The notes under the pieces are model-generated. The model searched no databases and was not told the DNA's origin. It worked only from the letters and a program-made list of their open reading frames with translations. A DNA stretch of 64,000 nt from Chrysogorgia sp. JL179-B06 (lineage: Eukaryota; Cnidaria; Anthozoa; Scleralcyonacea; Chrysogorgiidae). The position numbers and the translations under genes are program-made. Below are positions 1 through 11,590 of the stretch, piece by piece (position 1 is the first letter of the stretch; each line of letters opens with the position of its first letter). The stretch covers positions 2,356,501 through 2,420,500 of the forward strand of contig JAYKKM010000263.1 in the NCBI GenBank assembly GCA_035772405.1. Direction: 5' to 3'.

Positions 1-960
1 ATGATTATTTTTCAAATATTGGCCCTGATTTAGCAAGCAATATTGATACTGATCAAAATCTCTGGCAATTCTCACAGTTTACACGCTGCGTATCTGTGTC
101 CATGACCATAAATTAGTTAAATAATAAATAATAAATAAAATATAATTAAAATAAAATATAATAATAAATATAATAAATAATATAATAAATAATAAATATA
201 ATAATAAATATAATAATAATAAAATATAATTAAATAATAAATTAATAAATTTTAGTAAATTAATTTTACATACAGTAAATTAATTTCATACTTATTCTTT
301 TAGTTAAGCATTGTTAACCTGACCTGGGGTTTTTACAGGACTCTTCAATACTGGAGGAAATAAAATCGAATTTATCTGAATCCGTTCTGTCTATTTTTTT
401 CTGTTGTTCCAGCCTTTTATAAAAGATCGACCTTCCATTGCCAAAGAAACTCGACCAAACCAATACCTTCCTGGTTCGCAACCGCCCAAAGTCAAACCGA
501 AACTTTCTGACAAACCAAAGTGGGTAAAGAGGAAGAGCTTTCCGATGGTTTTGGCGAAAACATTTAGAAAATAAAACGATACAAACCGGAATACAGTACT
601 TTTCTATTTCAATTTCTTCCAGGGTCAACTCATACCATTTAGCTTTCTTGCTCGGGAAATGAGATGGAGAATTGTAGGGCATGAACAATTGTAGAGAATT
701 GTAGGTGGGGGGGGGTTGTCTTTTATAACAAAATTTGCTCACTGTTAAGGCCCTCAAATGTTCTCAATAGCCGCTTAATGAGTTTATTGTGTTTTCACCG
801 AGTTTCCAAACCATGTATTTTATTAACTGTGATGCTACAGGGCTGTTGACGCCAGGCCTGTAACAGGTCTGTTATGTTGGCCCAAAATTGCCATCATATT
901 TTGCTCAAGATTCAGTAAAGATGGCAGCCAATAGGAAAGCAACTTTTGATCTAGGCACGA
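1..960. other. Non-coding, AT-rich host sequence
   Basis: No supported gene. Positions 121-250 are low-complexity AT-rich DNA built from AATAATAAAT-like units. The open frame on the minus strand at 314-757 has no recognisable domain and no supporting context, so I do not call it. Confidence 0.6.
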
Positions 961-1243
961 GATAAACTGAAAAGTCTCATCAAGCCATTTTTCATTTCTT
1001 TTGGTGTTTTCCTATTGTTATTTCCGTTTCTGTCGATGCCCACATTTTTTCAGCGGCAATACAAAACGACTTTTCATCCGGTATTTGACAGTGTCCATGG
1101 TATTTCAAGCGGCATTTCGCACAAAAATACAAATGAGCAGGTAGGTTTTTAACAGAAGAAATTGACCAAACAGTTGAAAACAAAGACTCGGAAGAAACCA
1201 AAAGAAATGAAAAATGGCTGGACGAGACTTTTCAGTTGATAAA
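961..1243. mobile_element. MITE-like inverted repeat
   Basis: The arms at 961-1012 and 1191-1243 are reverse complements over about 50 bp with few mismatches. The right arm contains CCAAAAGAAATGAAAAATGG and the left arm its complement. The interior is about 180 bp and codes for nothing I recognise. This is the form of a short non-autonomous DNA transposon. No clear target-site duplication was seen. Confidence 0.6.
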
Positions 1244-1310
1244 GTAAATTTGTGCCCAGAAATTGTTTCTGCAGGCAAACAGATCTTAAAAAAGGTTAAA
1301 ATGCTGAAAC

Positions 1311-1897
1311 TTATATTTTGTCATTCACAACAAGCAACGTAATTAAATCCATGTGGTCAGGATGCTTCCTGGACACGTGTTGTATCATGCTCCCTGCTGA
1401 AGCCTTCACCTTTTGGTCACACTTGCACTTCATTGTATTTGTTTCGTAAATCTTTTTCACAAGACCCCTCCACGATAGTTCATGCAATACTTTTCCTTTA
1501 AATTGACCGCTCTGGCCCTCTTGGTGTTCACTGCGAAGTTGGTCACTGGAGCAAAAAGCATCAGCTGGGAGCTTCATCAGCTCTTCTACCTTTTCATCAT
1601 CTAATTCGTCCTCATTCTTTTCTTCATCATCTAATTCGTTCTCATTCTTCTCATCATCTATCTCGTCCTCATTCTTTTCATCATCATCATCATCCTTTTC
1701 ATCATCATCATCATCATCATCATCTAACTCGTCCTCAATCTTTTCATCATCATCATCTAATTCGTTCTCATTCTTCTCATCATCTAACTCGTCTTCAATC
1801 TTTTCATCATCATCATCTAATTCGTCCTCATTCTTCTCATCATTATCTAACTTGTGCTCATTATTTTCATCATCACTCTCTTCCTCTGTTTCCTTCC
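1311..1897 (-). CDS. Terminal exon with acidic repeats and a zinc-finger-like tail
   Basis: The frame is open on the minus strand. Just upstream of 1897 lies a pyrimidine-rich stretch ending in TTTTAG, which looks like a splice acceptor, so this is probably the last exon of a gene whose 5' part is not identified. The first two thirds are repeats of acidic units of the DEKNEDELDD type, encoded by a GA/TC-rich minisatellite. The last 80 residues are ordinary sequence and carry a Cys-x-Cys...His-x4-His arrangement that resembles a degenerate BED or C2H2 finger. The function is unknown. It could be a host gene or a transposon-derived protein. Confidence 0.4.
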
Positions 1898-1977
1898 TAA
1901 AATTGGGAACAAAATTGTAATATATGTTGAACAACTTATATATATTGGGGCTTGGGTTTGAGAACTGATTGTTATGT

Positions 1978-2081
1978 CTCTAAATACATGAAATCTTTAG
2001 CAACTATACAGAATTGCTCTAATAGATGTACCCTAAATAAGTTTGCTGACGCGAGGGAATAAAGGTGAGACGTACTCTTAT
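1978..2081. repeat. Dispersed repeat, copy 1 (short)
   Basis: This stretch is nearly identical to 3184-3253 followed by 3378-3420, with the roughly 125 bp in between missing. It contains the shared block GCTGACGCGAGGGAAT. The pair is a direct repeat in the same orientation. Confidence 0.7.
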
Positions 2082-2639
2082 AGTATATGTAATCCATTTA
2101 TGTAGTCAAAGTGTAATGTAACAAAAAGACGCCCTGGCGTCGAAAGCTCTTTGGATTGAGTCTTTACATTTGAGCTACCAGTAGCCATAAACCATCCAGG
2201 GGCTTAGCTAAAGGCCCGTCCACCCGTCTTCTGGACGGGCAATTTTGAAATTGGACTGAAATGGGATGGGCAAAAATTTTTTAAAACAAATCTCTAGTAT
2301 TTTGTCTTTACTTCATTCTTAACATTTTTTCTTTGATTTTTGCAGAATTATTGAAGTTCTTGTGAGCAAAACGTTCGTTTTCGTATTGTAAATGCTTTTA
2401 TCAGTTCTCTTACATCACTCAAACATCACAATCTTTCATACTCACTCGTGAGAGGCCTCAGCATCAACGTGCGTTGTCCCAGGATACTAACAAAAGTGAA
2501 AAAGATAGCAAATTAAACAAAAACTTTCTTTACAAAACGTGGGGAATACCAACTAGTGGACCTTCACAAAAGTCATTCTGATTGACTAAGCTGACGAGAA
2601 ATTAATTTTATTCCAAAAAGAGGTTTTTGTGACCGGATT

Positions 2640-2869
2640 AATGGCTGATTTCCAGTTACGCGTTCTTCACACGTACGTGCACGCACGTAAAAGTTTAAAC
2701 TCTTCTCAGTAACTCCTATTTAACACATAGAACTGTTAAAGCATGCTAAAAGGTGCGGAATGCTAAATTCTCTTCATAAAAATATTTGTTTATTTCAAAT
2801 GTAATACTCAAATACGTGCGTGCACGTACGTGGAAAACTTAACTGTACGTAACTGGAAATCAGCCATAA
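2640..2869. mobile_element. MITE with 20-bp inverted termini
   Basis: The ends are AATGGCTGATTTCCAGTTAC and its complement at the right. The subterminal CACGTACGTGCACGCACGT blocks are also mirrored. The element is about 230 bp with no coding capacity. Its size and symmetry fit a MITE, but the family is not known to me. Confidence 0.7.
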
Positions 2870-3183
2870 GTTTATCTCGACTCCCCTCTCGGTACCTTTA
2901 TCTCGCTTACTTGGACCTTGGCTAAAATTATGGAAGGTTTCACCACACAAATTGGATAACAACATTGATGACGCACGGAAAGCTAATAATTTTGCTTTGG
3001 TAGTTTGGTAATAATTTTACTTTGAAAAAGTTGAGTTCTGTGCTCATTAGATGGATCGCGGCATTCTTAACTAACCGACAACAAGCTGTAAAAATCGGAA
3101 ATACCTGGTTTTCTTCAATTTCGTCGTCCCATCCGTTCCTGAAAAAACCTGATGTCAGAAAACTGCAGAATATGGACTAAAAC

Positions 3184-3420
3184 TCTCTAAATACATGAAA
3201 TCTTTAGCAACTATACATAATTGCTCTAATACATGTACCCTAAATAAGTATGCTGGTTACAGACTAAAAAATCAAATAAATTACAAAGAGGAAAGAAATT
3301 TGACTGCATAAAAAGATTTTAATTTAAAAACCAGTCGGAGGAAAACCAAGGACGGAAGGATTTGCTTTTGCACACGCTTTGCTGACGCGAGGGAATGAAG
3401 GTGATCGAGACGTACTCTTA
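3184..3420. repeat. Dispersed repeat, copy 2 (long)
   Basis: This is the longer copy of the repeat at 1978-2081. It holds an extra segment of about 125 bp (3254-3377), rich in A, between the two shared blocks. Confidence 0.65.
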
Positions 3421-3529
3421 TACCTTTTTTGTAATCAATTCATGTAATTCATTATTATGTTAGGACGAGACTTAATCATTTTAAAAAGTGTTGTACATAA
3501 AATTTTGATTTATTTCTTCATTAAATCAC

Positions 3530-3661
3530 TCAATCCAATGGTGATATTTTTATCAGAGCAATCCTGATATTATTTTGTATATCCAGGGCTCTGTTAATAG
3601 CAGTCACATTTGTGTGACTAATAGGGTTACTCTGTTTAAATAAAGGTCATTCATTCATTCG
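3530..3661 (+). repeat. Probable LINE 3' tail
   Basis: The sequence ends in AAATAAAGG followed by ATTC repeats, typical of the 3' end of CR1/L2-like retrotransposons. No coding part is attached, so this would be a 5'-truncated insertion. The call rests on the tail form only. Confidence 0.4.
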
Positions 3662-4861
3662 TCAAGATTAAAAATGAGAAGGAAGTAGAAGAGAACAAGA
3701 AAAAGTAAAAGTATATTTCCCTTCAACAGTACAGTACTATAATATATAGGTCAGACTGAATACTAGTGTAAAAATTATCCTTACATGTTACTAAAATAGA
3801 GTCACTATAGGAGATGCTACACCTGCAAAGCCCAGCGGAAATGAGATTGAGTTAGGGGTGTGATAGGGTTGCCATATAACACGGTTAGGCCACCTTTACT
3901 AATTTTGAAGACATGATTTTATGATGTTAGGTTTAAATAACTATCGACTACAATATAAGTAAACAATTGAATACACCCAACCTTAACCCTAAAAGAGAGT
4001 CTTAAAAACACAAAGTAGCTTCACCCTACAGTATGTTGTCAAGTGCCTTCTATGTGGTATCGATTATATTTAGCTAAAAGTAGAACCGACTGACCTCATT
4101 ACGAGGCTTAGTTTAAAGCTAAACGCCCTCATGGACGCCTGTATAACATGCATTTTCGAAATAAGCGCCCCAAACTCGACGAGAGAACGTTGGTCTTGCA
4201 AATTTCTCTGCTGCATGATGTTTCCCCTTCTCCTGGTCTAGAGATCAAATGACTGGATTTGAGCAAAATGATCGATTTAAACGGCATCAACAAAACCCGG
4301 ATCAGATTAACAAAAACCCGGATCGGAGTTAGGTTGGAGAAGATCGTTATGTACTGTATATATTACACAGCTTGTAAAAAAAGCTGTTAACAATGGGCAT
4401 AAAACACCTGCTATAATCTCCATGAATCTTACGAAATTAAATTACGAGTGTTCGGACATATTCCATTGTTAAACAACCGGTTGCTGGGTTTTGCAATAAC
4501 TTAGCACACAATATGGGTAGAAGACATGGCAAGCAACGATACAGTTGACAAGGGCATGTTCAGTTTAGTGAACCGTATACTTGTGCAACGTTCTGAAAAT
4601 GTTATTCTGTTTATTCACCTTAAAAATTCAGTGCCTATAGCTACTTATTAAAAATTATTTAGGATGTCCAGAACCTTCTTAAAAATGTATAAGAATTTTC
4701 GACGAAGTCATGACATTACCAAACGAAAGAGCTTTACCCACATACAGATTGTCTTGATTACGGTAATAAAATCTAGAATCGATGGCAATTTTTGTTAATT
4801 ATTGCTTCCCTAGCACCGGTTCGGATATAAGGTGTGCGAATCTAAATACGTCCGAACACCG
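3662..4861. other. Non-coding host sequence
   Basis: I see no gene, RNA or convincing transposon here. Short tandem duplication of a CCCGGATC-containing unit occurs near 4296-4330. Confidence 0.6.
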
Positions 4862-5396
4862 TTAAAGTGCCACTACTATGAAAATTCACCCCCGTCTTTT
4901 AGATTTTCTTTAGCATACCACAGGGTCGAAAGTTATCATCGATGTAAAAAAAACTAAAAAATTGTTTTTGAGCTCTGAAATCACTATTATTTAGGCCGCC
5001 ATTACTAAAAACGTGCGAGCCTGCAATTTCAAAAGGTAATATTTTTTTGACGTCATTCTCAATGCTATGCCTGAATTTCGGTATAGGTTATTTGTTTTCT
5101 TGTTTTTTTCCAGAAGTAGATGAAATGTCCAACCTTTCAGACGAAGAATTTGAAAAAACGACCTTGGTTTCCTTGAAGAATTAGCCATGTGGAGTCTTTC
5201 GCGTTGAGAATCTGATGTCACTTCGTTACGCTGGTTAAGAACATGAACGATTAATGGCGGACATAACTCCAGATTCGGAGTAAGAAAAATAATACTTGCC
5301 ATCGTCGAATCGTAAAACGGCTTCGACCAAGTAGCTCTGCTTTATAAATACGTAAAAATATCGATAGGTAAAAATTTGATCGCAGTGGCACTTTAA
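4862..5396. mobile_element. MITE-like element, TTAAAGTGCCACT termini
   Basis: The left end reads TTAAAGTGCCACT and the right end AGTGGCACTTTAA, with partial extension of the similarity inward. The interior is about 535 bp. The minus-strand frame at 4991-5302 within it has no known domain and I do not call it as a gene. It abuts and shares its last bases with the next element. Confidence 0.55.
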
Positions 5397-5882
5397 AGGG
5401 GCAGTAAGACGCAAAAATCATTTATCCCAATTTGGGCTTTATCTAGAAGTGCATTCGAAATAAGCAAGAATAGCGCTCTTACTTTGTCAATGTCTTATCT
5501 TGTTTCAGAGATATTTCAGATTTTAAAAGCTGTAAATGAGATACCTGATGACGTCATCTACTCCACTCAAATTCTAAAAATGAGGAATATCTTTGGAGAT
5601 AGCGGCTAGATTGTGCTGAAACGTTCCAGATGTATGCTACTAAAAGTGGCACTGTGTATATATAGTTAATGCTTTATACATTTTTCATTTTAGAGATTTC
5701 CTTTAGTTTAAATTTTGGAGTAGATGACATCATAAGTTCATTTGCATCTTTCAAAAACGTCAATATCTCTGGAATAACATAAGATATTGACTAAGTAAGA
5801 ACGCTATTCTTACTCATTTTTTTAGTACTAATTGATAAAATAAAAATTGGATGACGATTTTCGGTCTTACTACCCCTTTAAA
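5392..5882. mobile_element. Foldback MITE, TTTAAAGGGG termini
   Basis: The outer arms TTTAAAGGGGCAGTAAGAC and its near complement match for about 35 bp. Similarity continues inward (ACTTTGTCAATGTCTTATC against GATATTGACTAAGTAAG on the other side), giving a long imperfect foldback. It sits directly beside the 4862-5396 element and shares the TTTAAAG junction. Confidence 0.6.
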
Positions 5883-5937
5883 TATATACGAACCCTATAA
5901 ATCAACAGAACGAATTTATGATTCTCGATAAAGTAAT

Positions 5938-6594
5938 ATGGCAACTGAAATATCGTTTTTGGATATAGGTGAAAAATTTTCTGGCAGCGGCGATGAAGCT
6001 TTGGCAGAGTTTGACAAATTTGATGAGCAAGTCTGTTTGCAACTCAATTCCAATTGGCAGTCAGGAAACCTGGTCACAAGAGCAACTAAAGAATGCCCCC
6101 ATGTTCTGTGCTGGACGGTAATATTATACATCGTTTATCAGTACACCAGAAGAGCTCTTTTGAAGCCTATGGTTCAATCTCCAAAAGGATACCGAGGAGG
6201 TACGTGACGTATGCCATCAAGTTGAACGAGTACTTCAAGAAACAAAAGGAAATCATCGAAAAGGTTAGTTTGCAATTCGTACTCGTAATCTTATAACTAT
6301 ATGAGCACAGTTCGAATATTTTATTGCACGATTACTATAGTCAAGTGAGATTTCTTTTCACTTTAAATAGGCCCAAGTGTAACTTTACGTTTTGCTTTTT
6401 GATTTTCACAGCACTTGACAGGGCCAGTGGAAGACACCACAAAGCGAATGCGAATACTGCAGAAAATACTGGATTATGATGGTCCAATTGTGGTAACCAA
6501 CTTGTTGAGAGAGAGAGATTCATCTCCGTGTGTAGGCCAACACCAACGGAGGTCGTTGCAAGGCAATGCGAGCGAATATTTGAAGCGAGTTTGA
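5938..6594 (+). pseudogene. Possible two-exon gene remnant, unknown
   Basis: An open frame starts at 5938 (MATEISFLDIGEKF) and appears to shift frame near 6100. It then runs to 6263, where AAG is followed by GTTAGT. A pyrimidine-rich stretch ending in TTTTCACAG closes a possible intron at 6411. The next exon stays in frame from 6412 for 60 codons to a TGA at 6592-6594. The composition looks like coding sequence but I recognise no domain. The frame break suggests a pseudogene, a sequence error or a missed junction. Confidence 0.3.
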
Positions 6595-7659
6595 ACTTTT
6601 GTTTTATTGGCAATGAATCGCAGTTGGAAAAGTTTACCGAGACCTGTAAACCTGCAAACCATTGCGAAGATTCTCTCCAAGACGAGAGAAACACAGATGA
6701 GAGATCAATCATGAAGACGGAATAGACAGCCGAAGGACACGGAAATATTATTATACCATGTCCATGTGTTGACATTTATCCCGTGAAACTCCGTAATAAA
6801 TAATCATTATGAAACGATCACTTGAATCGAACGCTGTATGTTTCGTCTACTTAAAATGTGAAGATCAGATGTTATATGAGAAAATGCGTAAGCGATTAAA
6901 GTGAGATCAAAGGACATGTCTTCAAGATCTATTCGTCGTTTACCCGATGATTTAATGCTTTTATGTCCATTCAACCGATGTAATTTCGTAACAGATATGT
7001 TTCGTATACCTTGCCGTTCATTTTTATATAAATTTTGACACTCGAACAGATATTAGAAAAAATAGCATTGCCGTGTTTAGTGTTTACATTAAATTTCGTT
7101 TGCATGTCAGGCGTTCTGCATTAGGGGGGCTAGCCTGCGTGTAGACGCCCCTAAAAGTAGCCCGAGTTAACGCCTAGCCGGCGTCTTGTTTACATTAGGT
7201 TCGACACATGAAAAGTTCGACGTTCGCAACTGGTCCCGGTTTGGTCTTAAAATGTATATATTCCCACACTCGAAATTTTCCTTCATCATAAATCCTTACA
7301 ACATGTAGTGAAATGCCAAATATAACTTATAGTTACGATATGTTTCAATATGGATCCAATATGACATGAACCAACAGACACCCACGCAAGGCTTGAGGTG
7401 ATAAAATTCATATTTTGGGCCATATGTCAATCTCATCAGATAAACCACAGGCTAATAAACCATGGATAAACTTTAGTTTACTCTACAGGTGCACGGCTAT
7501 ATGAACAGACTCAATTAGCAAGAACTGTGAGACACGCGCTGTGAATTTGTTTGCAATAACTTTATTACGTGCGCAGCTTAGTCTTTGAACATGAGTCGAC
7601 AGAATTTTAAAATAACTCAATTGAACATAGTGAAAATAATAAATCGATTGAATAGTTAA
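6595..7659. other. Non-coding host sequence
   Basis: Nothing supportable is seen. The open frames here lack domains and conserved signals. Confidence 0.6.
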
Positions 7660-7930
7660 CAGCCTGGCGCTCTGGCACTAAGGACCTTTGCGTAGAGACT
7701 GCAGAGTATTGATTATTTTCTGTAGGACATTCGCGTTCATGCTCCGGCTGCCAGAGTATTAATTATTTTCTCTGGCACTCAGGATATTTGCGTTCATGCT
7801 CCGGCTGCCAGAGTATCAATTATTTTCTCTGGCAAACTGGCACTAAGGACATGTGTTCATACTCTGGCACTCTGGCCGCCAGAGTATTAATTATTTGCTC
7901 TGGCAAAATGGCGCTCTGGCACTAAGGATA
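7660..7930. repeat. Minisatellite, about four imperfect units
   Basis: Units of roughly 60-75 bp share the blocks CTGGCACTAAGGA and CCAGAGTATTAATTATTTTC. Unit length varies and adjacent units differ by substitutions and small indels, so it is a tandem minisatellite and not a CRISPR-like array. Confidence 0.7.
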
Positions 7931-9579
7931 TAAACGTTTTCGCGCCATTGTTACTCTGACAAATATGTGTTTGCATTGTGGAGTACGTAATATATCGTGG
8001 TCAATATGAGCGATAAATATATAATAATCATGATAATCAGCACGATATTATCTGTGACGTCTTATGTGCTCTACTACACAGCACAACAACCCAAAGTGCA
8101 GGAAATGCCATTTCAGAGACCCTAAATCCGGACATTATGACATCATCAGGGGATGCAGATGTAGAAATAGTGGTGGATCCTGGAATCCTCGTTCCAAGAA
8201 AGTTTTAGGCTGGCAAGTCACAACAACTACTCCCAACTTGGCTTGTGGCTGTACTGCACTAACACTGTAGCCTGTAGGTTAGTCTGTGTGTGACAGTCTG
8301 TGTAGCTACACCAGTACATAACTGCCTATTAAAGATAAAAGATTATTCAATTCAATGAATTTTGCTAAAGTGCTACTAGGAAAATGCTAGGTACGGCTTT
8401 ATTAATGATTGTTTTAGACTTTTAGTCCTGCGAAATGTAGTGCGACCACCATGTTTTCGAAGAAACAAGATGCCTGTCCAGGCATTTACTTGGACTACTG
8501 ATTTCTGTAATCAGGAACCAAAGGCATTGTGCAGTGTTCGTTTAACATTTAACGTTTAAGTGGAAAACTTTTAGAAGCAATTAGTTGTGTAGAATTCGCC
8601 TAAAACTGTGAGCTATTTTGATTGTCGTATATGCTTCATTGATGAGGGGAGAAGGAAAATCAGGTGTCTGCACGCAGACTAGCCCTCCCTCAGCCCTTTA
8701 GGCTTTAGGACTCCATTTCAATCTTGGTATATTACATCATGTGGAGAAGGCCGATGAATGTTGTATAAAAATAAGTGCTAGTTTAACATTAAAATTAATT
8801 GTTTGCTGGGAGAACACAGTAAATTTGTGGGGTTAATCACAGCTTCACTGCAATTATAACCCAGTGAGTTTAATACCTTTCTTTAAGCTTACACTCTTAA
8901 AACCGCACTATTACAACAAATAGGATTGAAAATGACGCAATGGAGAACACCTCGAGCCTAGAAGCAACAATGTTGTAAAAAATATATTTTACACAGTAGC
9001 TTCTGGCCTCACTCGATTTTAACGTTTTAATGTTGTACATACTTTGAAACTTGAAACCAGATTTTTTATTAAAATGGAAGTCAAATAAAATCCGATTGTG
9101 CATCGGGAATAATGAAAAACCTACAACAAATGGAACTTTAAATTATTACTAATCTTCGCAATGTGCAAAATCTTTGCAAAACCACCTGTGTCGAAGATAC
9201 TGATCTGTAGCCAGCATGACGGAAAAGCATGACGTTTTAAAATTGTAGTAGTCTGGTATATCGATAATAAAAGGAATGTTTGAAGTGATCTGATAACAAC
9301 AAATTCTCAGTATGTGTGTAACAAATGGACCCCATTATACCCTACCATTATGACATTTGATGGTGTCATTGGACCACTGCCATAATGCTTCAATTACCAA
9401 CATCGTGGCTAATGTGTACAAATAGAATACAAAATGTTCTGGTACTAGACTCTTGTAGTCAAATGACGCCATCAAACATCATAATGGTAATGCTTATTGG
9501 GAAGAACTAATATTGATAAATAAAGATATATACATACTGTATATATATCAGAATATTATAAAAAATGTTACCAATTGTG
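7931..9579. other. Non-coding host sequence
   Basis: No gene is supported. Positions 8255-8360 end in AATAAAGATAAAAG-like sequence followed by a short simple tail and may be a retrotransposon 3' end, but no coding part is attached. Confidence 0.5.
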
Positions 9580-10438
9580 CCTTTCTTATTGGAGGTGATT
9601 TCAACAATCTTCCAACTTGATGCGCCAATTCCGTCTAAAACAACTTGTGAAATTTCCAACTAGATTAAAGGTTACAGAGAGAAAGTCCAAAGTACAGAAA
9701 GTAAAGATCTTAAAAAATGGTGGAATCAAGTGAAAATTATGCGACATGCAGAAGCCCATCTTGGCCTTACCGAATCCCGATAACATGCCACTTGAAGAAT
9801 TAGCTAACAAAATCAACGATGAGTTTCTTAGCATCATGTAAGACTATGATCCAATAATCAACGACGAACGTCTTCCTTCGTATAACGATCAGCCCATCTA
9901 TGTGAACCCATCCTTCCCAACTGCAAGTTAACAAAGCCTCTGGTCCTGATGATATTAGTTTGTGGGTCCTCAACAAGTTCGCTGCTAGTCTTGCGACGCC
10001 TATCTCACCAATCTTCAACTGTTCGTTTAATGAAGAAACTGTGCCTACTAATTGGAAGAGGGCTAATGTCATCACCATTCTTAAATCTAAACCTGTTAAA
10101 GATATCAATAAAGATCTTAGGCCCATTTCCTTAACACCCATAATCTCCAAAGTCGCCAAAGAATTTATTATCGAAAAAGATATCTTAAACAAGTTATTTT
10201 ATCTGTGATTGACTCAAACCAATACGGCGGTATTGAGAAGTCTTCTGTTTGTATGGCCCTCATTTATATGATCCACCAATGGTCCAAAGCAACCGATGGC
10301 AATGGTGCAAGCGTTCGAGTAACCCTGTTTGATTTCCGAAAAGCCTTTGATTTGGTGGACCACAACATCCTTCTCAATAAATTAAAAACCCTTGACATTA
10401 AACCTTCAGTTTTGAATTGGATTGTTGATTTTTTATAA
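9580..10438 (+). pseudogene. LINE relic: endonuclease edge plus reverse transcriptase
   Basis: Translated pieces in shifting frames read in LINE order. At 9590 there is a GGDFN motif of the APE endonuclease, followed by RLKQLVKFPTR-type sequence and a linker. From 9940 there is the reverse transcriptase fingers/palm with PISLTPIISKV and a FDFRKAFDLVDH block near 10340. The endonuclease and the linker are partly deleted and several stops interrupt the frame. The element is dead and truncated at both ends. Its affinity is APE-type (CR1/Jockey-like). Confidence 0.7.
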
Positions 10439-10889
10439 ACTCTATCACACCAACCACTATGACTAAGTAGTAGTTTCCAAGTGCACGTAAACCAGGCATA
10501 AAAAGATACACAAAAGTGTATTGCTGCATATAGACGAGTTTCAAGGTCAGGCGCAGTAGCAATAAATATTCAAATTTACATTATAAAATAATGTTACTCT
10601 GCGCACGCTGTAATTGGTCAGCTTGTCGGTCTCGATCACGCTACGAAGACCGGAATGACGTCAGCAACTAATGAGAATTTGCATTAAATCAAAATCAAAA
10701 GCGTTATATATCGTAATTATCCAAAGTATACGAAATTGTTTTATAAAAATACTAAAATACGTTTGCTTGGGTCTCTATAACGTTATCGAAACCTGAGTGA
10801 CGTAATAAAAACACAAGAGAAGTGTAGGGAGACCGGAGGTACAAACAACCGCTTTAGCTAGCTGGAAAGATCATATTAAAAATAGTAAA
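10439..10889. other. Non-coding flank of element 1
   Basis: No gene seen. The six bases before the element (AGTAAA) do not match the six after it (TACAAT), so no target-site duplication is visible. Confidence 0.6.
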
Positions 10890-11262
10890 AGTAGTGATAC
10901 CCATCATCGGGAGACCAAAGGGATGCCGCCTCATTAGATATTCAACCCTAGTGGGACCCTCTAACCCTAGTCTCATTACGTCATGACTTCTCGTCTTCCT
11001 GGATACGTCATTAAACCTTCAGGATCCCTAACCCTAGCTCGTGCACCTGTAGGACCTGTCATTATCCTTTTAAATCCCCAACCGATGCCATTACGTCATT
11101 TAAGCAATTCCGATTAGCCGCCGACTCCTTCCGATGATGGTATCAAAAGGTCGCTCTTTAGATCTCATAATAATATAAGAAACGCCTTTGCATCTATACA
11201 CTTCGCCTGTCTGCGGCAATGTGAATGTGGGACAGTAGGCAGCCCGAGAGCAGCGCATGCGC
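10890..11262. repeat. Element 1 left terminal inverted repeat
   Basis: It matches the reverse complement of 25176-25703 with many substitutions and indels. Conserved blocks include the terminal AGTAGT, GAGACCAAAGGGATGCCGCC, ATTACGTCAT and GGAGTCGGCGGCTAATCGG (as its complement). At 11131-11144 it holds an inverted copy of its own terminus (CCGATGATGGTATC against GATACCCATCATCGG at the end). Homology continues past 11262 into the Bcl-2-like relic. Confidence 0.85.
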
Positions 11263-11323
11263 ACAATCGATCTTGGCTAAAATGAAGAAACTTATACTCT
11301 CATACTAACTCGATCAACAGAGA

Positions 11324-11590
11324 GTGGATATTATTTGGGATAAATTAAGACAAGGCAATGTTGATATCGATAAAAATACGCTGCTTTATCACATCGGAAC
11401 CTGTTTAAATTAATATCATGGGTTGTTCGATAGTCTAATATACACGGAGTCCAACGAGTCATAACGGCTTTTACGAATGTATCGGACTTTACGAAGTTTA
11501 CTCTAGTGTATAAAGTAAGCAATTCCTTCGATGAACAATCACTTCGGCAAGCTAATCGAAAAACGAATTCAAACGTATTGATTTTCCTAA
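11324..11590 (+). pseudogene. Decayed copy of the Bcl-2-like gene
   Basis: Translation from 11324 gives a peptide clearly related to the N-terminus of the intact Bcl-2-like protein encoded at 24775-25173. The shared pattern is D-x-I-W near the start and NVDI followed by K-x-T-L. A stop codon follows after about 30 codons. Related segments continue downstream in other frames, including a match to the FVYRLSDS region near 11505. The position is the mirror image of the intact gene, so the gene lay within the terminal inverted repeat and this copy has decayed. The start codon is GTG where ATG is expected. Confidence 0.75.

Noticed and set aside
7660..7930. Repeat array that could suggest a CRISPR
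   Set aside because: Units are long, adjacent, variable in length and without distinct spacers; it is a minisatellite in a eukaryotic genome.
8064..8270. Cys-rich 68-codon frame
   Set aside because: No recognisable zinc or secreted-peptide pattern, no signal peptide and no context.
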